Of a stretch of 64,000 bases of DNA, positions 45,854 to 56,393 are shown piece by piece. The stretch comes from Litchfieldia salsa (GTDB taxonomy: Bacteria; Bacillota; Bacilli; Bacillales; Bacillaceae_L), in NCBI RefSeq assembly GCF_900104555.1, contig NZ_FNJU01000003.1:434001-498000 (forward strand), written 5' to 3'. Made by a program: the position numbers and the translations under genes. The notes under the pieces were generated by a model, which saw nothing but the letters and a program-made list of their open reading frames with translations, ran no database searches and was not told the DNA's origin. Positions within the stretch are counted from its first letter, which is position 1. Each line of letters starts with the position of its first letter.

Positions 45854-47113
45854 TCATTTATTTCCAGATTTTCTTCTAATGCGATTTATTCTTTTATCCA
45901 AGTCTTCTTTTTTATACCCGTTAGGATCGCTAGGTAAACTTTTCTGACTTTTGTAAATATTTTTCGCAATAAGTGCAAAATCCAAAGCTTTATCATAATC
46001 TTTTTCATGATGCTCATAAATTTTAGCTATTTCAATTGCAGCATCAGTGTGGAAATGCTCTTTATCATTATTAATAACATCAAGAAAATAGGTGAGAGCT
46101 GTTTTATGATCTTTTTTCTTTTTATAGAGATAAGCTAACTCTAATTTTGCTTTTATCGCTTCATCTGTTTCTGTGATACTTACATTCTGGTACATTGATT
46201 CGGCTACATTTACTTCTCCCAGAACGTTATACCAACGAGCAATCTCATACTTTTCCGTAGAGGTACTTTGTTTACTTTTATTAAGTAAGTGTTTTGATAA
46301 GTGAATATATAGACTAATAAGTGATAGAACATCAATCTCATTATGATGTAGAACACCCTGAATTCCCTCTGGATCCTGACTTTGCAGAAAATCAAAATAA
46401 AGCATAGGTGCCAAATACCCTGGTACATCACCCTCACGCTGTATAGAAAGTATTTCTTTTTCCACGTTTGAAAGTCGAACTGAATCTAGTTTGTTCTTCC
46501 AAAGTCTCCTTGACGGATGATATAAATCAAAATGACCAAACTCCGGTAATCTTGGTACATGTTCACGTACTAATGTATGCCTTGTTTTCACTTGTGGCCA
46601 ATCAAAAGATTTTCCATTATAGGTAACAAGCGTTGTATAATCAATCTTCTCTAAGAAACTTTGGTATAGAGCGACTTCTGCGCCAGGGTTTGGTAAGAAA
46701 TGTTGGATAACCTCTACACAATCATTTTTCACCACTGCTTGCCCCAATAGAAATATCGTGTTCCCTGCTCCACCGCCAAGACCCGTGGTTTCTGTATCAA
46801 AGAAAAATAACTGATCTGATTGAAACCCCCTGCTTGATAAAGGATGTTCTGTCACTGATTCGTTCCAATCAGTAACTATTGTTTCAAGTTCCTCAAAACG
46901 ATAGAGTCCGTGTTTATAAGATAGGGGGTATTTTACTCTTCTAACAAAGCAATAAGATCCATCAAAATAATAGGGTTCAGCATCAAATGAGTTCCATTTT
47001 TCAAGATAGGGAATCTCTAAAGATAAGTTAATTTCACTTGAAAATGTGGCCCCTACGTTTTCTTCTCTGACGATATTTTTTTTGTGACGATTTAACTTAT
47101 CTTTTAGACTCAT
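45854..47113 (-). CDS. mrfB: MrfB (YprB), exonuclease with TPR repeats
   Basis: 419 residues. RNase H-like exonuclease domain, with FFDTETTGLGGGAGN (the Asp-x-Glu pair) and VTYNGKSFDWPQ, then HHNEIDVLSL. Residues from about 290 hold TPR-like helices. In B. subtilis, MrfA and MrfB remove mitomycin C adducts by a UvrABC-independent repair route. It follows mrfA by about 35 bases. Confidence 0.94.
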   Translation of the reverse strand: MSLKDKLNRHKKNIVREENVGATFSSEINLSLEIPYLEKWNSFDAEPYYFDGSYCFVRRVKYPLSYKHGLYRFEELETIVTDWNESVTEHPLSSRGFQSDQLFFFDTETTGLGGGAGNTIFLLGQAVVKNDCVEVIQHFLPNPGAEVALYQSFLEKIDYTTLVTYNGKSFDWPQVKTRHTLVREHVPRLPEFGHFDLYHPSRRLWKNKLDSVRLSNVEKEILSIQREGDVPGYLAPMLYFDFLQSQDPEGIQGVLHHNEIDVLSLISLYIHLSKHLLNKSKQSTSTEKYEIARWYNVLGEVNVAESMYQNVSITETDEAIKAKLELAYLYKKKKDHKTALTYFLDVINNDKEHFHTDAAIEIAKIYEHHEKDYDKALDFALIAKNIYKSQKSLPSDPNGYKKEDLDKRINRIRRKSGNK

Positions 47114-47148
47114 GAAATAACTCCTTCTACTTTTGCAACTTTTACTTC

Positions 47149-49398
47149 TTAAATCAACTCACTTAACAAATTAATACTCGTACTTTTTGCCTTCTTCGCT
47201 TCTATTTCATTTCCTATACACGAAGGACATCCATCCTCACATGGACAGTGTTTGATTAAGCGAATGGCTGATGAAATCACTTCATCTATTCGTTTAAAGA
47301 TTTCATCAGATAAACCAATTCCACCAGGGTAGCGATCATACAAATAAATAGTAGGAAGACCTGAATGAGTAGCTTTAATTTGGGGCACCACATGAACATC
47401 ATTTGCATCACACATCACTAAAACTGGTACTACATGCCTTAATACATTAGAAATACCAACCAGCACTTGTTCTAAAGCCTTTGTTTCAATGCCCCCCATA
47501 TGATGAATGTCGATCCAAGTGGCACTGGTATGAAGTTCTTCTTCTGGTAGATGTATAGGTCCAGAGCCAATATTTTCAAATGAACTCATTTTTATCTTCT
47601 TAAAGATCGTTGGCATGGCATTTACTGTTACATCACCATAATGAACCTCTGAGTTTACCTTTTTTATCTCTTTATCAATTTCAAGTACCTTTAAATTTAC
47701 TGCCAGATTAGCATCTGTAAAATATTCTACATCAACCTGTCTCACAAAAGCTTTCTTTTCTTCCCAATCAAGCAGTTCAACCTGAAACTGAACTCCTTCG
47801 TGTAGGTAAATCGCTTCATCATGCAAAAGGGTCATTGCACTAAAACGGTCCATCTCACCTATCACTTTATGGTTTGCTGTCTCGGTTTGATCAATAATAA
47901 TGACATTTTCTTGAGAAGCTGATCTTAAACTTATGTTATGTGCAGGAAACCCATCACTCATCCAATACCATTTGTTTCCGGAATGGTGTAAAACCCGCTC
48001 TTCAGTTAAAAATTCCAATATTTCTTCTATCTCCAAATCTCCAAATTGATCTCCTTCTTTAAAAGGGAGTTCGTATGCAGCACATTTAACATGATCTACT
48101 AGGATAATTAAATTATTAGGATTAATTCTCGCAGACTCTGGATTCCGATCAAAAAAGTATTCCGGATGAACCATTACATATTGATCAATTGGTGTCGAGC
48201 TAGCAACCATTAAAATTAATGCCTCATCATGCCGTCTACCTGCTCTACCCGCTTGTTGCCAAGTACTTGAAACAGATCCTGGATATCCTGTCATTATGCA
48301 AACTTGTAGTTGCCCTATATCAACACCTAATTCAAGAGCATTTGTACTAACAACACCTAAAATTTCTCCATTCCTTAAACCCTGTTCAATTTCACGACGC
48401 TGCTTTGGTAAATAACCTCCACGATAACCTCGAATCGATTTAGTGCCTAATTCTTTTTTCACAAGTTCTTGAATATGACTTAAAATAATCTCGACTCTTA
48501 CTCTACTTCGAGCAAACACAATTGTTTGGATTTTGTTCTTTAAAAAGGATTTTGCAAACTCATTAACTTCCCTTGTCGCACTTTTTCTAATATTTAGTGG
48601 TTTATTAACAACAGGTGGATTGTAAAAAACAAAGTGTTTCCTACCTCTAGGTGCACCGTTATTATCAATAAGTGTAACCTCTAGACCGGTAAGTTCTTGT
48701 GCTAATTCCTTAGGATTTGCAATCGTAGCTGAAGTACAAATAAAAACAGGATTACTACCATAATAGCTACAAATTCTTTTCAAACGACGTATGACATTTG
48801 CTACATGACTTCCAAAGACGCCCCGATAAGTATGTAACTCATCAATAACGATATACTTTAGATTTTCAAAGAGAGAGACCCATTTAGTATGGTGCGGCAA
48901 AATCGCAGAGTGTAACATATCTGGATTTGTAATCACTATATGTCCTGCTTTTCGTACCACTTGACGGATATTGGGTGCGGTGTCACCATCATATGTGTAG
49001 CTTTTAATATCAAGGCCCATCATATCAATAATTTCATTAAGCTCACTTTTCTGATCCTGAGCAAGAGCCTTTGTCGGGAAGAGATAAAGTGCTCTGTTAT
49101 TAGAATCCTCTGCAATTGTCTGTAATACTGGCAGGTTATAACACAATGTTTTACCCGACGCAGTAGGTGTAACAGCAACGATATTTTCTCCACGTCTAAC
49201 CGCTTGAAAAGCCTCATATTGGTGTGTATATAGTTGTTTAACTCCTCTATTATGTAAAGCTGTGCTGATACGAACATCCACCTCTTCTGGCATAGGCATT
49301 GTTTTAGCTTCCTGTGGTTCTATTTCATGCCAATGTATAACATTTTCATTCTTTCTTAGTTCCTCTATCAATTCACTTAGTGTTTTTTTCTTTAACAT
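47149..49398 (-). CDS. mrfA: MrfA (YprA), DEAD/H repair helicase
   Basis: 749 residues from ATG at 49398 (AGAGGTG upstream), the length of the B. subtilis protein. Helicase motifs: TPTASGKT, DELH, TSATI, VRVE...ILSHIQ and QQAGRAGRR. The C-terminal CPCEDGCPSCIGNE Cys cluster (about 710) binds zinc or iron. Partner of mrfB in mitomycin C lesion repair. Operon with mrfB. Confidence 0.95.
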   Translation of the reverse strand: MLKKKTLSELIEELRKNENVIHWHEIEPQEAKTMPMPEEVDVRISTALHNRGVKQLYTHQYEAFQAVRRGENIVAVTPTASGKTLCYNLPVLQTIAEDSNNRALYLFPTKALAQDQKSELNEIIDMMGLDIKSYTYDGDTAPNIRQVVRKAGHIVITNPDMLHSAILPHHTKWVSLFENLKYIVIDELHTYRGVFGSHVANVIRRLKRICSYYGSNPVFICTSATIANPKELAQELTGLEVTLIDNNGAPRGRKHFVFYNPPVVNKPLNIRKSATREVNEFAKSFLKNKIQTIVFARSRVRVEIILSHIQELVKKELGTKSIRGYRGGYLPKQRREIEQGLRNGEILGVVSTNALELGVDIGQLQVCIMTGYPGSVSSTWQQAGRAGRRHDEALILMVASSTPIDQYVMVHPEYFFDRNPESARINPNNLIILVDHVKCAAYELPFKEGDQFGDLEIEEILEFLTEERVLHHSGNKWYWMSDGFPAHNISLRSASQENVIIIDQTETANHKVIGEMDRFSAMTLLHDEAIYLHEGVQFQVELLDWEEKKAFVRQVDVEYFTDANLAVNLKVLEIDKEIKKVNSEVHYGDVTVNAMPTIFKKIKMSSFENIGSGPIHLPEEELHTSATWIDIHHMGGIETKALEQVLVGISNVLRHVVPVLVMCDANDVHVVPQIKATHSGLPTIYLYDRYPGGIGLSDEIFKRIDEVISSAIRLIKHCPCEDGCPSCIGNEIEAKKAKSTSINLLSELI

Positions 49399-49597
49399 TC
49401 GTTTCACCTCTATTATTTCCATTTTAGCGAATGTTTGTTTGGATTTCTATAGAAAGATAGTAGAATACTAGATGTATTTTTTTCCTATAATCCTAATTAA
49501 TCAAAGTGTTAAATATTGTACATATTTATTTTAAAGACAAGATTCGACATTTTCTGATATGATAACTATTAACCACATTTGATTTTAGGAGTACACT

Positions 49598-51223
49598 ATG
49601 TCTATAAACTTACGCACATATTTTATTTTAATTCTCTCAGCCTTTGTGATAATTTTCACGACAGTAATTAGCTTTGCAATAAATAAAGAATCTAGCCAGA
49701 GTTTCGAGAAACAAATTGGGCATGATTTAACGGAAAAAGCCTATCAAATGGCTAATGACCTTGATCATTTTATGTGGTCTAGATATGGTGAAATCACAAT
49801 ATTAAGCAATCTAAAAACGCTTGAGAATCAACAAAATCCCGAGGAAATTAATACTTTGTTAAATGAATTAAAACTAAATTTCCCTGCTTATTCTTGGATT
49901 GGTTATACAGATTCTTCAGGTAATGTAATCGCATCTACAGATAATATCTTATTAGGGGAAAATATTTCTAAGCGCCCTGTATTCAAAGATGCTCTAACGG
50001 AAACCTTTATTGGTGATGTTCACGAAGCTGTTCTATTAGCAAAACTACTACCAAACCCCACTGGAGAGGACTTAAAGTTTGTTGATATAAGCTCTCCCAT
50101 TTTCAATGAAAAAAACGATTTTATCGGTGTACTTGCTTCCCATCTAAGTTGGGAATGGGCTGTAGAAGTCCAAAACACAATAATAATGCCTAATCAGAAT
50201 AAAGATGAAGAGCTTGAAATGTTTATTGTGAGTAAGCATGATAATACCATTCTTCTAGGACCTAAAGATATGATCGGTCAACCACTTCAATTAGAATCAG
50301 TAAGAAAAGCTCAATCTGGTAAAAATGGTTGGTCGTTAGAGAAATGGTCAGACGAAAAAAACTACTTAACTGGCTATGCATTAGCTGATGGCCATTTAAA
50401 TTACCCAGGGCTAGAATGGACTGTAATTGTGAGACAACCTGAAGAAGTCGCGTTTTTTAGTGTTAAAGAGCTAAGAAACCAAGTGATTATAATTGGTTTA
50501 TTCTCAGTAGTAGTTTTCGGTTTAATTGGATGGTTTTTAGCCAGTATTATTTCTAATCCTCTTAGACAATTGGCGATATCTGCTGAAAGATTGAAAAATG
50601 GTGAAAAGACTGAGATTCCAATAAAAAGAGGTATCCATGATATTGAAACACTATCAACATCACTAAGAGATTTAATATCTGCTTTAACTAAAACAAAATC
50701 AGAATTAGGTAAAATGGAGTTAATTGCTCAGTTAGATAAGCTAACAGGTCTCCCTAACAGGTTAGCTCTAGACGAATATTTAAAAAAGCTTTCTATACAT
50801 TCCGAACTAGATCATTATGCTGTATTGTACTTAGATCTTGATGGTTTCAAAAACATAAATGATATACACGGGCACCATCATGGGGATCAGCTTTTAAAGG
50901 TAGTTGCCGAAAAAATGAAAGGCTGTATTAGAAGTAACGAATTTATTTGTAGATTGGGTGGAGATGAATTCGTGGCGATTATAAAAGTTCAAAATACGGA
51001 TAGCGTTGAAACGATTAACATGGTTGGGAATAGAATGATTGATTCCTTAAACCAACCTCTAAATATTGAAGGTACCTATGTGACTGTTGGCTGTAGTATT
51101 GGGGCTGCTTTATGGCCAGTTCATGACAATGAATCGTACCAAGTCCTTCGCTATGCAGATAAAGCTTTGTATATGTCTAAGGAAAAAGGAAAAAATCAAA
51201 TCACTCTATTTACAAAAGAATAA
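49598..51223 (+). CDS. Membrane diguanylate cyclase with Cache and HAMP domains
   Basis: 541 residues. Helix 1 at about 10-30, a large extracellular dCache-like sensor (30-290), helix 2 (about 295-320), a HAMP linker (ISNPLRQLAISAERLKNG), then the GGDEF domain with CRLGGDEFVAI intact. The inhibitory site five residues ahead is RSNE, not R-x-x-D, so product inhibition may be weak. TAGGAG supports the ATG. First gene of the insertion between mrfA and yppG. Confidence 0.93.
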   Translation: MSINLRTYFILILSAFVIIFTTVISFAINKESSQSFEKQIGHDLTEKAYQMANDLDHFMWSRYGEITILSNLKTLENQQNPEEINTLLNELKLNFPAYSWIGYTDSSGNVIASTDNILLGENISKRPVFKDALTETFIGDVHEAVLLAKLLPNPTGEDLKFVDISSPIFNEKNDFIGVLASHLSWEWAVEVQNTIIMPNQNKDEELEMFIVSKHDNTILLGPKDMIGQPLQLESVRKAQSGKNGWSLEKWSDEKNYLTGYALADGHLNYPGLEWTVIVRQPEEVAFFSVKELRNQVIIIGLFSVVVFGLIGWFLASIISNPLRQLAISAERLKNGEKTEIPIKRGIHDIETLSTSLRDLISALTKTKSELGKMELIAQLDKLTGLPNRLALDEYLKKLSIHSELDHYAVLYLDLDGFKNINDIHGHHHGDQLLKVVAEKMKGCIRSNEFICRLGGDEFVAIIKVQNTDSVETINMVGNRMIDSLNQPLNIEGTYVTVGCSIGAALWPVHDNESYQVLRYADKALYMSKEKGKNQITLFTKE

Positions 51224-51311
51224 GATTACATCCATTGGAAAAGCACTCATGTTGTTTGATTGTTTTTTCATATTTTTTTGAACTATGCTTATACTAATAT
51301 TGGTGATTAAT

Positions 51312-52241
51312 ATGATTTGTAACTCAAGCGAGGAATTGCATGCATTAGTTTTAGAAGCGAAAACCTATACAAAGATAGGTAAAGTAGCAGATTATATTCC
51401 AGCACTAGGTAAAGCAAATCAAAATGATTTAGCTGTAGCTATTCATTACCCTAACGGGGATTGCTTATCAGCTGGGGATATTGAAAAGAAATTCACATTA
51501 CAGAGTGTTTCGAAAGTAATTAGCTTGGCTCTTGTTCTAATTGAAAAAGGGTCAGAGTATGTATTTAACCGTGTTGGGATGGAGCCGACTGGAGACCCAT
51601 TCAATTCAATTGTTAAATTAGAGACGATGGCTCTTGCCAAGCCATTAAACCCAATGATTAATGCAGGAGCACTTGCTGTCACGCATATGATAGAAGGCAC
51701 ATCTGTTGAATCTCGATTTGACCGATTATTAAGCTTTATACATGAGATGACAACTGATTCAACAATTAATTATTGTGAGGAAGTGGCACGTTCTGAATTC
51801 GAGACGGCACATTTAAACCGAGCTTTATGTTATTTTCTTAAGCAAAATCTGATTATCAATGAAGACATTGAACAACTAATGGACTTATACACAAAACAAT
51901 GTTCGATTGAGATGAACTCATTGAATTTGGCCAGAATTGGAGTCGTTTTTGCAATGGATGGAATCGATCCTACAAGTGGAAAACAAATAATACCAAAAGA
52001 AATTGCACGTATTTGCAAGACATTCATGGTCACTTGTGGAATGTATAATGCTTCTGGTGAATTCGCAATAAAAATTGGAATCCCAGCAAAAAGCGGAGTC
52101 TCTGGAGGAATTATGGGTGCTGTTCCAGGTAAGTTTGGTATTGGTATATTTGGTCCATCTTTAAATAATCAAGGAAACAGCATAGCCGGAATAAAATTAT
52201 TAGAATTATTATCTAAAAATTATTCCCTTAGTATGTTTTAG
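51312..52241 (+). CDS. glsA: Glutaminase
   Basis: 309 residues from ATG at 51312 (TTGGTGATT upstream), the length of B. subtilis GlsA2/YlaM. Serine-beta-lactamase-like fold, with Ser65-x-x-Lys68 in [20 protein letters not shown] and SGVSGGIMG are family blocks. It frees ammonia from glutamine. An in-frame upstream ATG lacks a binding site. Confidence 0.93.
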   Translation: MICNSSEELHALVLEAKTYTKIGKVADYIPALGKANQNDLAVAIHYPNGDCLSAGDIEKKFTLQSVSKVISLALVLIEKGSEYVFNRVGMEPTGDPFNSIVKLETMALAKPLNPMINAGALAVTHMIEGTSVESRFDRLLSFIHEMTTDSTINYCEEVARSEFETAHLNRALCYFLKQNLIINEDIEQLMDLYTKQCSIEMNSLNLARIGVVFAMDGIDPTSGKQIIPKEIARICKTFMVTCGMYNASGEFAIKIGIPAKSGVSGGIMGAVPGKFGIGIFGPSLNNQGNSIAGIKLLELLSKNYSLSMF

Positions 52242-52315
52242 CAACCTCTTTTGATACATACTTGGTTAAAATTTGAACATATTAGATAAGAATCCTAAAA
52301 AAGGAGGCATCCTCT

Positions 52316-52471
52316 ATGTCTAAACAAGGAAGACATAATTCCAACCAAACGAGAGCTGAAATCGAAAAACAGGACGAGAAAAATAGCTTAGCAACTGACC
52401 CCGAGACACAGATTGGAAATTCTCAACATCAAAGTCAGAAGAAAAGCGGGCGTCAGCGTAATAAACAATAG
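52316..52471 (+). CDS. 51-residue hydrophilic protein, unknown
   Basis: ATG start after AAAAAGGAGGC, a strong site. Composition is Gln, Asn, Lys, Ser and Glu with no hydrophobic residues to form a core; DPETQIGNSQHQSQKKS near the end. It looks like a spore small acid-soluble protein or a disordered protein, but has no clear EFASE site. Convergent with nothing. Confidence 0.5.
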   Translation: MSKQGRHNSNQTRAEIEKQDEKNSLATDPETQIGNSQHQSQKKSGRQRNKQ

Positions 52472-52570
52472 GTCTTAATGATTATAGATTGACCTAATAA
52501 TAATACTACTTTGGGTTAAACTAATAAATGGTGTAACTCACACCTATGACAACATATGGAGGGATTCCGA

Positions 52571-52696
52571 TTGAACACTCTTTTTCATTTAATTACATCG
52601 ATTAGAGTTAGCTTAATGACAATTAACTACTCAGTTCGAAAGATAATTTTTAGTCTAAGCTGGTTATTAGGTAAACCAACTTACGTCTTACGATAA
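52571..52696 (+). CDS. 41-residue amphipathic peptide, TTG start
   Basis: TTG start 7 bases after GGAGGG, a strong binding site. The product alternates hydrophobic and basic residues (MNTLFHLITSIRVSL, then SVRKIIFSLSWLLG), which suggests a membrane-bound helix pair or a peripheral peptide. It is about 100 bases downstream of the 51-residue gene and ends before a terminator. No family recognised. Confidence 0.4.
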   Translation: MNTLFHLITSIRVSLMTINYSVRKIIFSLSWLLGKPTYVLR

Positions 52697-52731
52697 AGAG
52701 TTTTTCAGAAGAAATCTCAGATATGGTGTTG

Positions 52732-52770
52732 TTAAAAAAGGGATAAGCTAATGACGCTTATCCCTTTTAA
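52732..52770. terminator. Bidirectional terminator before SNF2 gene
   Basis: AAAAGGGATAAGC and GCTTATCCCTTTT arms with a TAATGAC loop. Confidence 0.85.
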
Positions 52771-52798
52771 AATTATTTTTCACCACTGTAGCTTATGA

Positions 52799-55700
52799 TC
52801 AATCAAGCCTCAGTATTTCGCGTATGTCCTCATCAGTAAGTCTAGACGACTTTTGGTTATTATCGATAATTTCTTCAATCAAATCTCTTTTTTTATCTTG
52901 TAGCTCATTCATTTTTTCTTCGACAGTTCCTCTGGTTATTAATTTTATCACCTGAACAACCTTGGTTTGACCAATTCTGTGTGCACGTGCTGTCGCTTGC
53001 TCTTCGACAGCTGGATTCCACCAAATATCATAAAGGATAACCGTATCTGCTCCCGTGACATTAAGTCCAGTTCCCCCTGCCTTTAATGAAATTAAAAACA
53101 AATCACGTTCACCTGCATTAAATCGGTTACAGGTAGCCACCCTCTCGTCTGAAGGTGTTTGTCCATCTAAATAAAAAAATGGCCTTCCTTGTTTCGCCAA
53201 CTCCCTACCTATTAATTCAAGCATCTTCGTAAATTGTGAAAAAATCAGGACCCTTCTACCCGATGCGTTCGATTCCTTTAAAATTTTCATGAGGCGTTCG
53301 AATTTTGCTGAACTGCCCTCATATCCATCTACAAATAAGCCTGGATGACAACATATTTGCCGCAATCTAGTTAATCCTGCTAATATTTTGATTCGATTTT
53401 TTCGAAGTGTATCTTTATCCAAGTGCTTTAATGTGTCATGTCGCAGCTTCGCTAAGTACGCAGCATATAATTTTTTCTGATCTTCTAGTAGCTCCACCGA
53501 TTCTAATGCTTCTTGTCTATCAGGAAGCTCTTCAAGTACATCTTCTTTCAACCTCCGAAGTAAAAATGGCTGGATTCTTCTTGTAATTGTTTTTCTAGAA
53601 AGGTGGCTAAACTCTTTTAGTCCTTGGAATAATTCAGGAAATACGATGTGAAAAATCGACCATAGTTCCTCTAATGAATTCTCCACTGGTGTTCCTGTTA
53701 ATGCAAATCGATGCTTTGCATGCAATCTTTTTACAGCTTTAGCAGTTTGCGTTACTGGATTTTTGAACATCTGTGCCTCATCAAAGAACACCGTATGAAA
53801 CGACTGTTTTGCATACCATTCTACATCTTTTCGTAACAAAGGATATGATGTAATCACAACATCCATTTCTGCTATTTCTCGTTGTAAGGTGACTCTCTCT
53901 TCCTTATTTCCATCAACCACTACCGCTTGGATATCTGTAGCAAACTTAAAAAACTCACTTAACCAGTTATAAGTCAGAGATGAAGGACAAACAATGAGAG
54001 CAGGCAATTTCTTTTCACGAATCTCTTTAAGCTCCGAGACAATAAAGGCAATGCTTTGCAATGTTTTACCCAGCCCCATATCATCTGCAAGAATACCTCC
54101 AAACCCGTGATGGGCTAATGATTTCATCCACTTATAACCGTCCTGTTGGTAATTTCTTAAGATTGTTTCTAAACCTTTCGGAAGTTCAAAATTCATTGCA
54201 CTTGGATTTGTAAGACTTTCTAAATATGACCGAAATGATTCTTCAAAAGTAAATATCCCTTCCTCTGCAGAGTCAAGAAGATGATACCCCTTAATAAACG
54301 GTAAATTTAGACCTTCTTCTAAATCATCTAATTGAATGGGAAGTGCAGTTAAAAATCGACTAATTTCCTCAAAATCTCTTGTCTGCAAAGATAAGAAAGA
54401 GCCATCACGTAATCGATAATACTTCCGTTTTTCCTCAACAGCCTGGAGAAGATCACGAATATCATGATCAGCTATTCCCTCCATCTCAAATTTAAATTCT
54501 AACCAATTCGTTCTCTCCTTTTTCACCTTGACTCTTATTTGCGGACGAGTATTCACTCTAAAGACTCGGTTTCTTACCGCTGTTGTAGCATATACTTGCA
54601 CTAGATTACTAAGTTTAGGCACAATGTTGTACAAGAATTCATATTCGAGTTCCTCATTATGGATAAAGTACCCACCTTCTGTCGTGGAAAACAAACTCTC
54701 ATCCATTAGTTCTAGAACTTCTAATTCCTTTACTTCATCTCTTATTAGTAATGTATTAATAGGTTGGTTTTCTTCCAGAGGATTAATCACTAGATTTTCA
54801 TAATGGAATTCAAGACCAGCAAGAAGTCGATTTTTCACTCGATCCAAGTATAATTTTGCAATCAAAGGTGTTTTTACGGTTTGGTTTGAGATATCTTTAG
54901 AAATTTCAACCATTCCTAATCGCTTTAAACCCGGAACTACTTTTTCTAAAAAGAAACCTAATTGATTTTCTGTGATTGGTAGTCGATTTGTTCCAGCTTC
55001 ATTAACCATCTGCTTTAGCTCTAATAGACGTCTGCAGTCATCCTGTTCCACCTTAAAAAACTTTCCATACGATAGAATAGTTTTGTAGGAATTTAAAACT
55101 ATTAATTCATTTAATCCCCTAATATTAAGGCTAAAACCTGTTGTTTCTCTTTTTTCCAATTTAAAATGTAAAGGAAGTCGTTCATTAGAAAAGATAATAT
55201 TATGAAACACATTTCCATCGTACTCTACCTTTACCGACGAGACTTTCTTTAGGAATGAACTAAGCCGTTCCCAAGAGCTTGGTGGCACAAGGAGTATTGG
55301 GGTTCTACCCTGCTCTTCATTACTATCTAACCGTGTTTCGGTATAGATTTCTTCATCCTGAACAATTTTAATTAATTGGTGAACGATTGTATCAGTTTCT
55401 CTATAAAAACAATGCAGGTTTGGGTTATAAATAAATGAATTAGAAAGGGGAATTAGCTTTCCTTCTTTAACATGCTCTAAAAATGTCCTTATATCTTTCA
55501 CGTTGATTCCGTTGATATTCAGTTCTATTCCAATCATTCGATGTCCCTTGACTAAAGCTATAAGCTTGCATATAAACTCAACCTCAAGAACCTGTCGGTT
55601 TTCAAAGTGAAACTGGTGGCTGCTTGTCCGAATAGGTTGGTCATCGAAAACATTTAACCATTCATCAGCAAGATTTGAATTTAACTCATAGCCTTCTTCT

Positions 55701-56008
55701 ATTAGTTGACTAGGATTTGTTTTGTTTTTTTGGTGTTCATATACCGACAATAGAACTGCGGCGATATGCTGACAATGCATTTTAAAGGAACCTAATTTAG
55801 GACATGTACATGTTGCGACAAAGTTCTCGTTGTCTTTCCTTTCAATCAAAACAACAAAATCTTCAATTCCTGACACCACTGCCTTACAACTATTAAGACT
55901 ATATAAATCAAAAGTGACTTTATTAGACCGATAAAAAGCATCCCCTCTTTTAAAGGAGACAGAACCGCACATTTCTTTAATAACTTTTAGATTTAACCTA
56001 ATGTCCAA
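52799..56008 (-). CDS. SWIM/SNF2-type helicase (YwqA-like)
   Basis: 1069 residues. N-terminal SWIM zinc motif CTCPKLGSFKMHCQH (about 65). The SNF2 core has DDMGLGKTLQSI (about 640), FFDEAQMFKNP, LTGTPVENS, then IFSQFTKML and AGGTGLNVTGAD with ARAHRIGQ. A roughly 500-residue middle region separates SWIM from the core. B. subtilis YwqA is the nearest named relative I recall. It may remodel or translocate on DNA or nucleic-acid complexes. Confidence 0.9.
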   Translation of the reverse strand: MDIRLNLKVIKEMCGSVSFKRGDAFYRSNKVTFDLYSLNSCKAVVSGIEDFVVLIERKDNENFVATCTCPKLGSFKMHCQHIAAVLLSVYEHQKNKTNPSQLIEEGYELNSNLADEWLNVFDDQPIRTSSHQFHFENRQVLEVEFICKLIALVKGHRMIGIELNINGINVKDIRTFLEHVKEGKLIPLSNSFIYNPNLHCFYRETDTIVHQLIKIVQDEEIYTETRLDSNEEQGRTPILLVPPSSWERLSSFLKKVSSVKVEYDGNVFHNIIFSNERLPLHFKLEKRETTGFSLNIRGLNELIVLNSYKTILSYGKFFKVEQDDCRRLLELKQMVNEAGTNRLPITENQLGFFLEKVVPGLKRLGMVEISKDISNQTVKTPLIAKLYLDRVKNRLLAGLEFHYENLVINPLEENQPINTLLIRDEVKELEVLELMDESLFSTTEGGYFIHNEELEYEFLYNIVPKLSNLVQVYATTAVRNRVFRVNTRPQIRVKVKKERTNWLEFKFEMEGIADHDIRDLLQAVEEKRKYYRLRDGSFLSLQTRDFEEISRFLTALPIQLDDLEEGLNLPFIKGYHLLDSAEEGIFTFEESFRSYLESLTNPSAMNFELPKGLETILRNYQQDGYKWMKSLAHHGFGGILADDMGLGKTLQSIAFIVSELKEIREKKLPALIVCPSSLTYNWLSEFFKFATDIQAVVVDGNKEERVTLQREIAEMDVVITSYPLLRKDVEWYAKQSFHTVFFDEAQMFKNPVTQTAKAVKRLHAKHRFALTGTPVENSLEELWSIFHIVFPELFQGLKEFSHLSRKTITRRIQPFLLRRLKEDVLEELPDRQEALESVELLEDQKKLYAAYLAKLRHDTLKHLDKDTLRKNRIKILAGLTRLRQICCHPGLFVDGYEGSSAKFERLMKILKESNASGRRVLIFSQFTKMLELIGRELAKQGRPFFYLDGQTPSDERVATCNRFNAGERDLFLISLKAGGTGLNVTGADTVILYDIWWNPAVEEQATARAHRIGQTKVVQVIKLITRGTVEEKMNELQDKKRDLIEEIIDNNQKSSRLTDEDIREILRLD

Positions 56009-56132
56009 TAAGCTTTCTCCCTTCCCTTAGGGATTCAATTAAAATAATCTACATTTTACAATTTAACATATTTAGTACTTTTCTTACATTTATTTAAACT
56101 ATAAAACACTTCTAATAATTTACAGTTTGAAC

Positions 56133-56170
56133 TAAAAAAATCTCGTCCAACTAAAGCTAGGACGAGATTA
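56133..56170 (-). terminator. Orphan terminator ahead of the SNF2 gene
   Basis: AATCTCGTCC and GGACGAGATT arms followed on the minus strand by T7. It lies between 56393 and the SNF2 start at 56008, with no minus-strand gene upstream, so it may be a leader attenuator of the SNF2 mRNA or end an antisense RNA of csp. Confidence 0.65.
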
Positions 56171-56247
56171 AACGTTCACAGAAAACACCCTAGAAATACT
56201 TAGATTCATGTATTAGAAAAAAATAATCAAATTTACAAGATATAAAT

Positions 56248-56276
56248 TTGCATTTGTATAAATTTCCTGTTATGAT
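56248..56276 (+). promoter_or_regulatory. Sigma-A promoter of csp
   Basis: TTGCAT, 17-base spacer, TATGAT. The leader before the csp ATG would be about 110 bases, typical for cold-shock mRNAs that fold differently at low temperature. Confidence 0.65.
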
Positions 56277-56393
56277 AAGTAAGAATTATTTTTGTTCGGT
56301 GTAAAGGATAGTAAGTTTTGACTTTTCGTCTTGATGATCACTTTGGGCAAGGATAGTAATACATTGTGTGATACACACTAGGAGGCAACAAAA

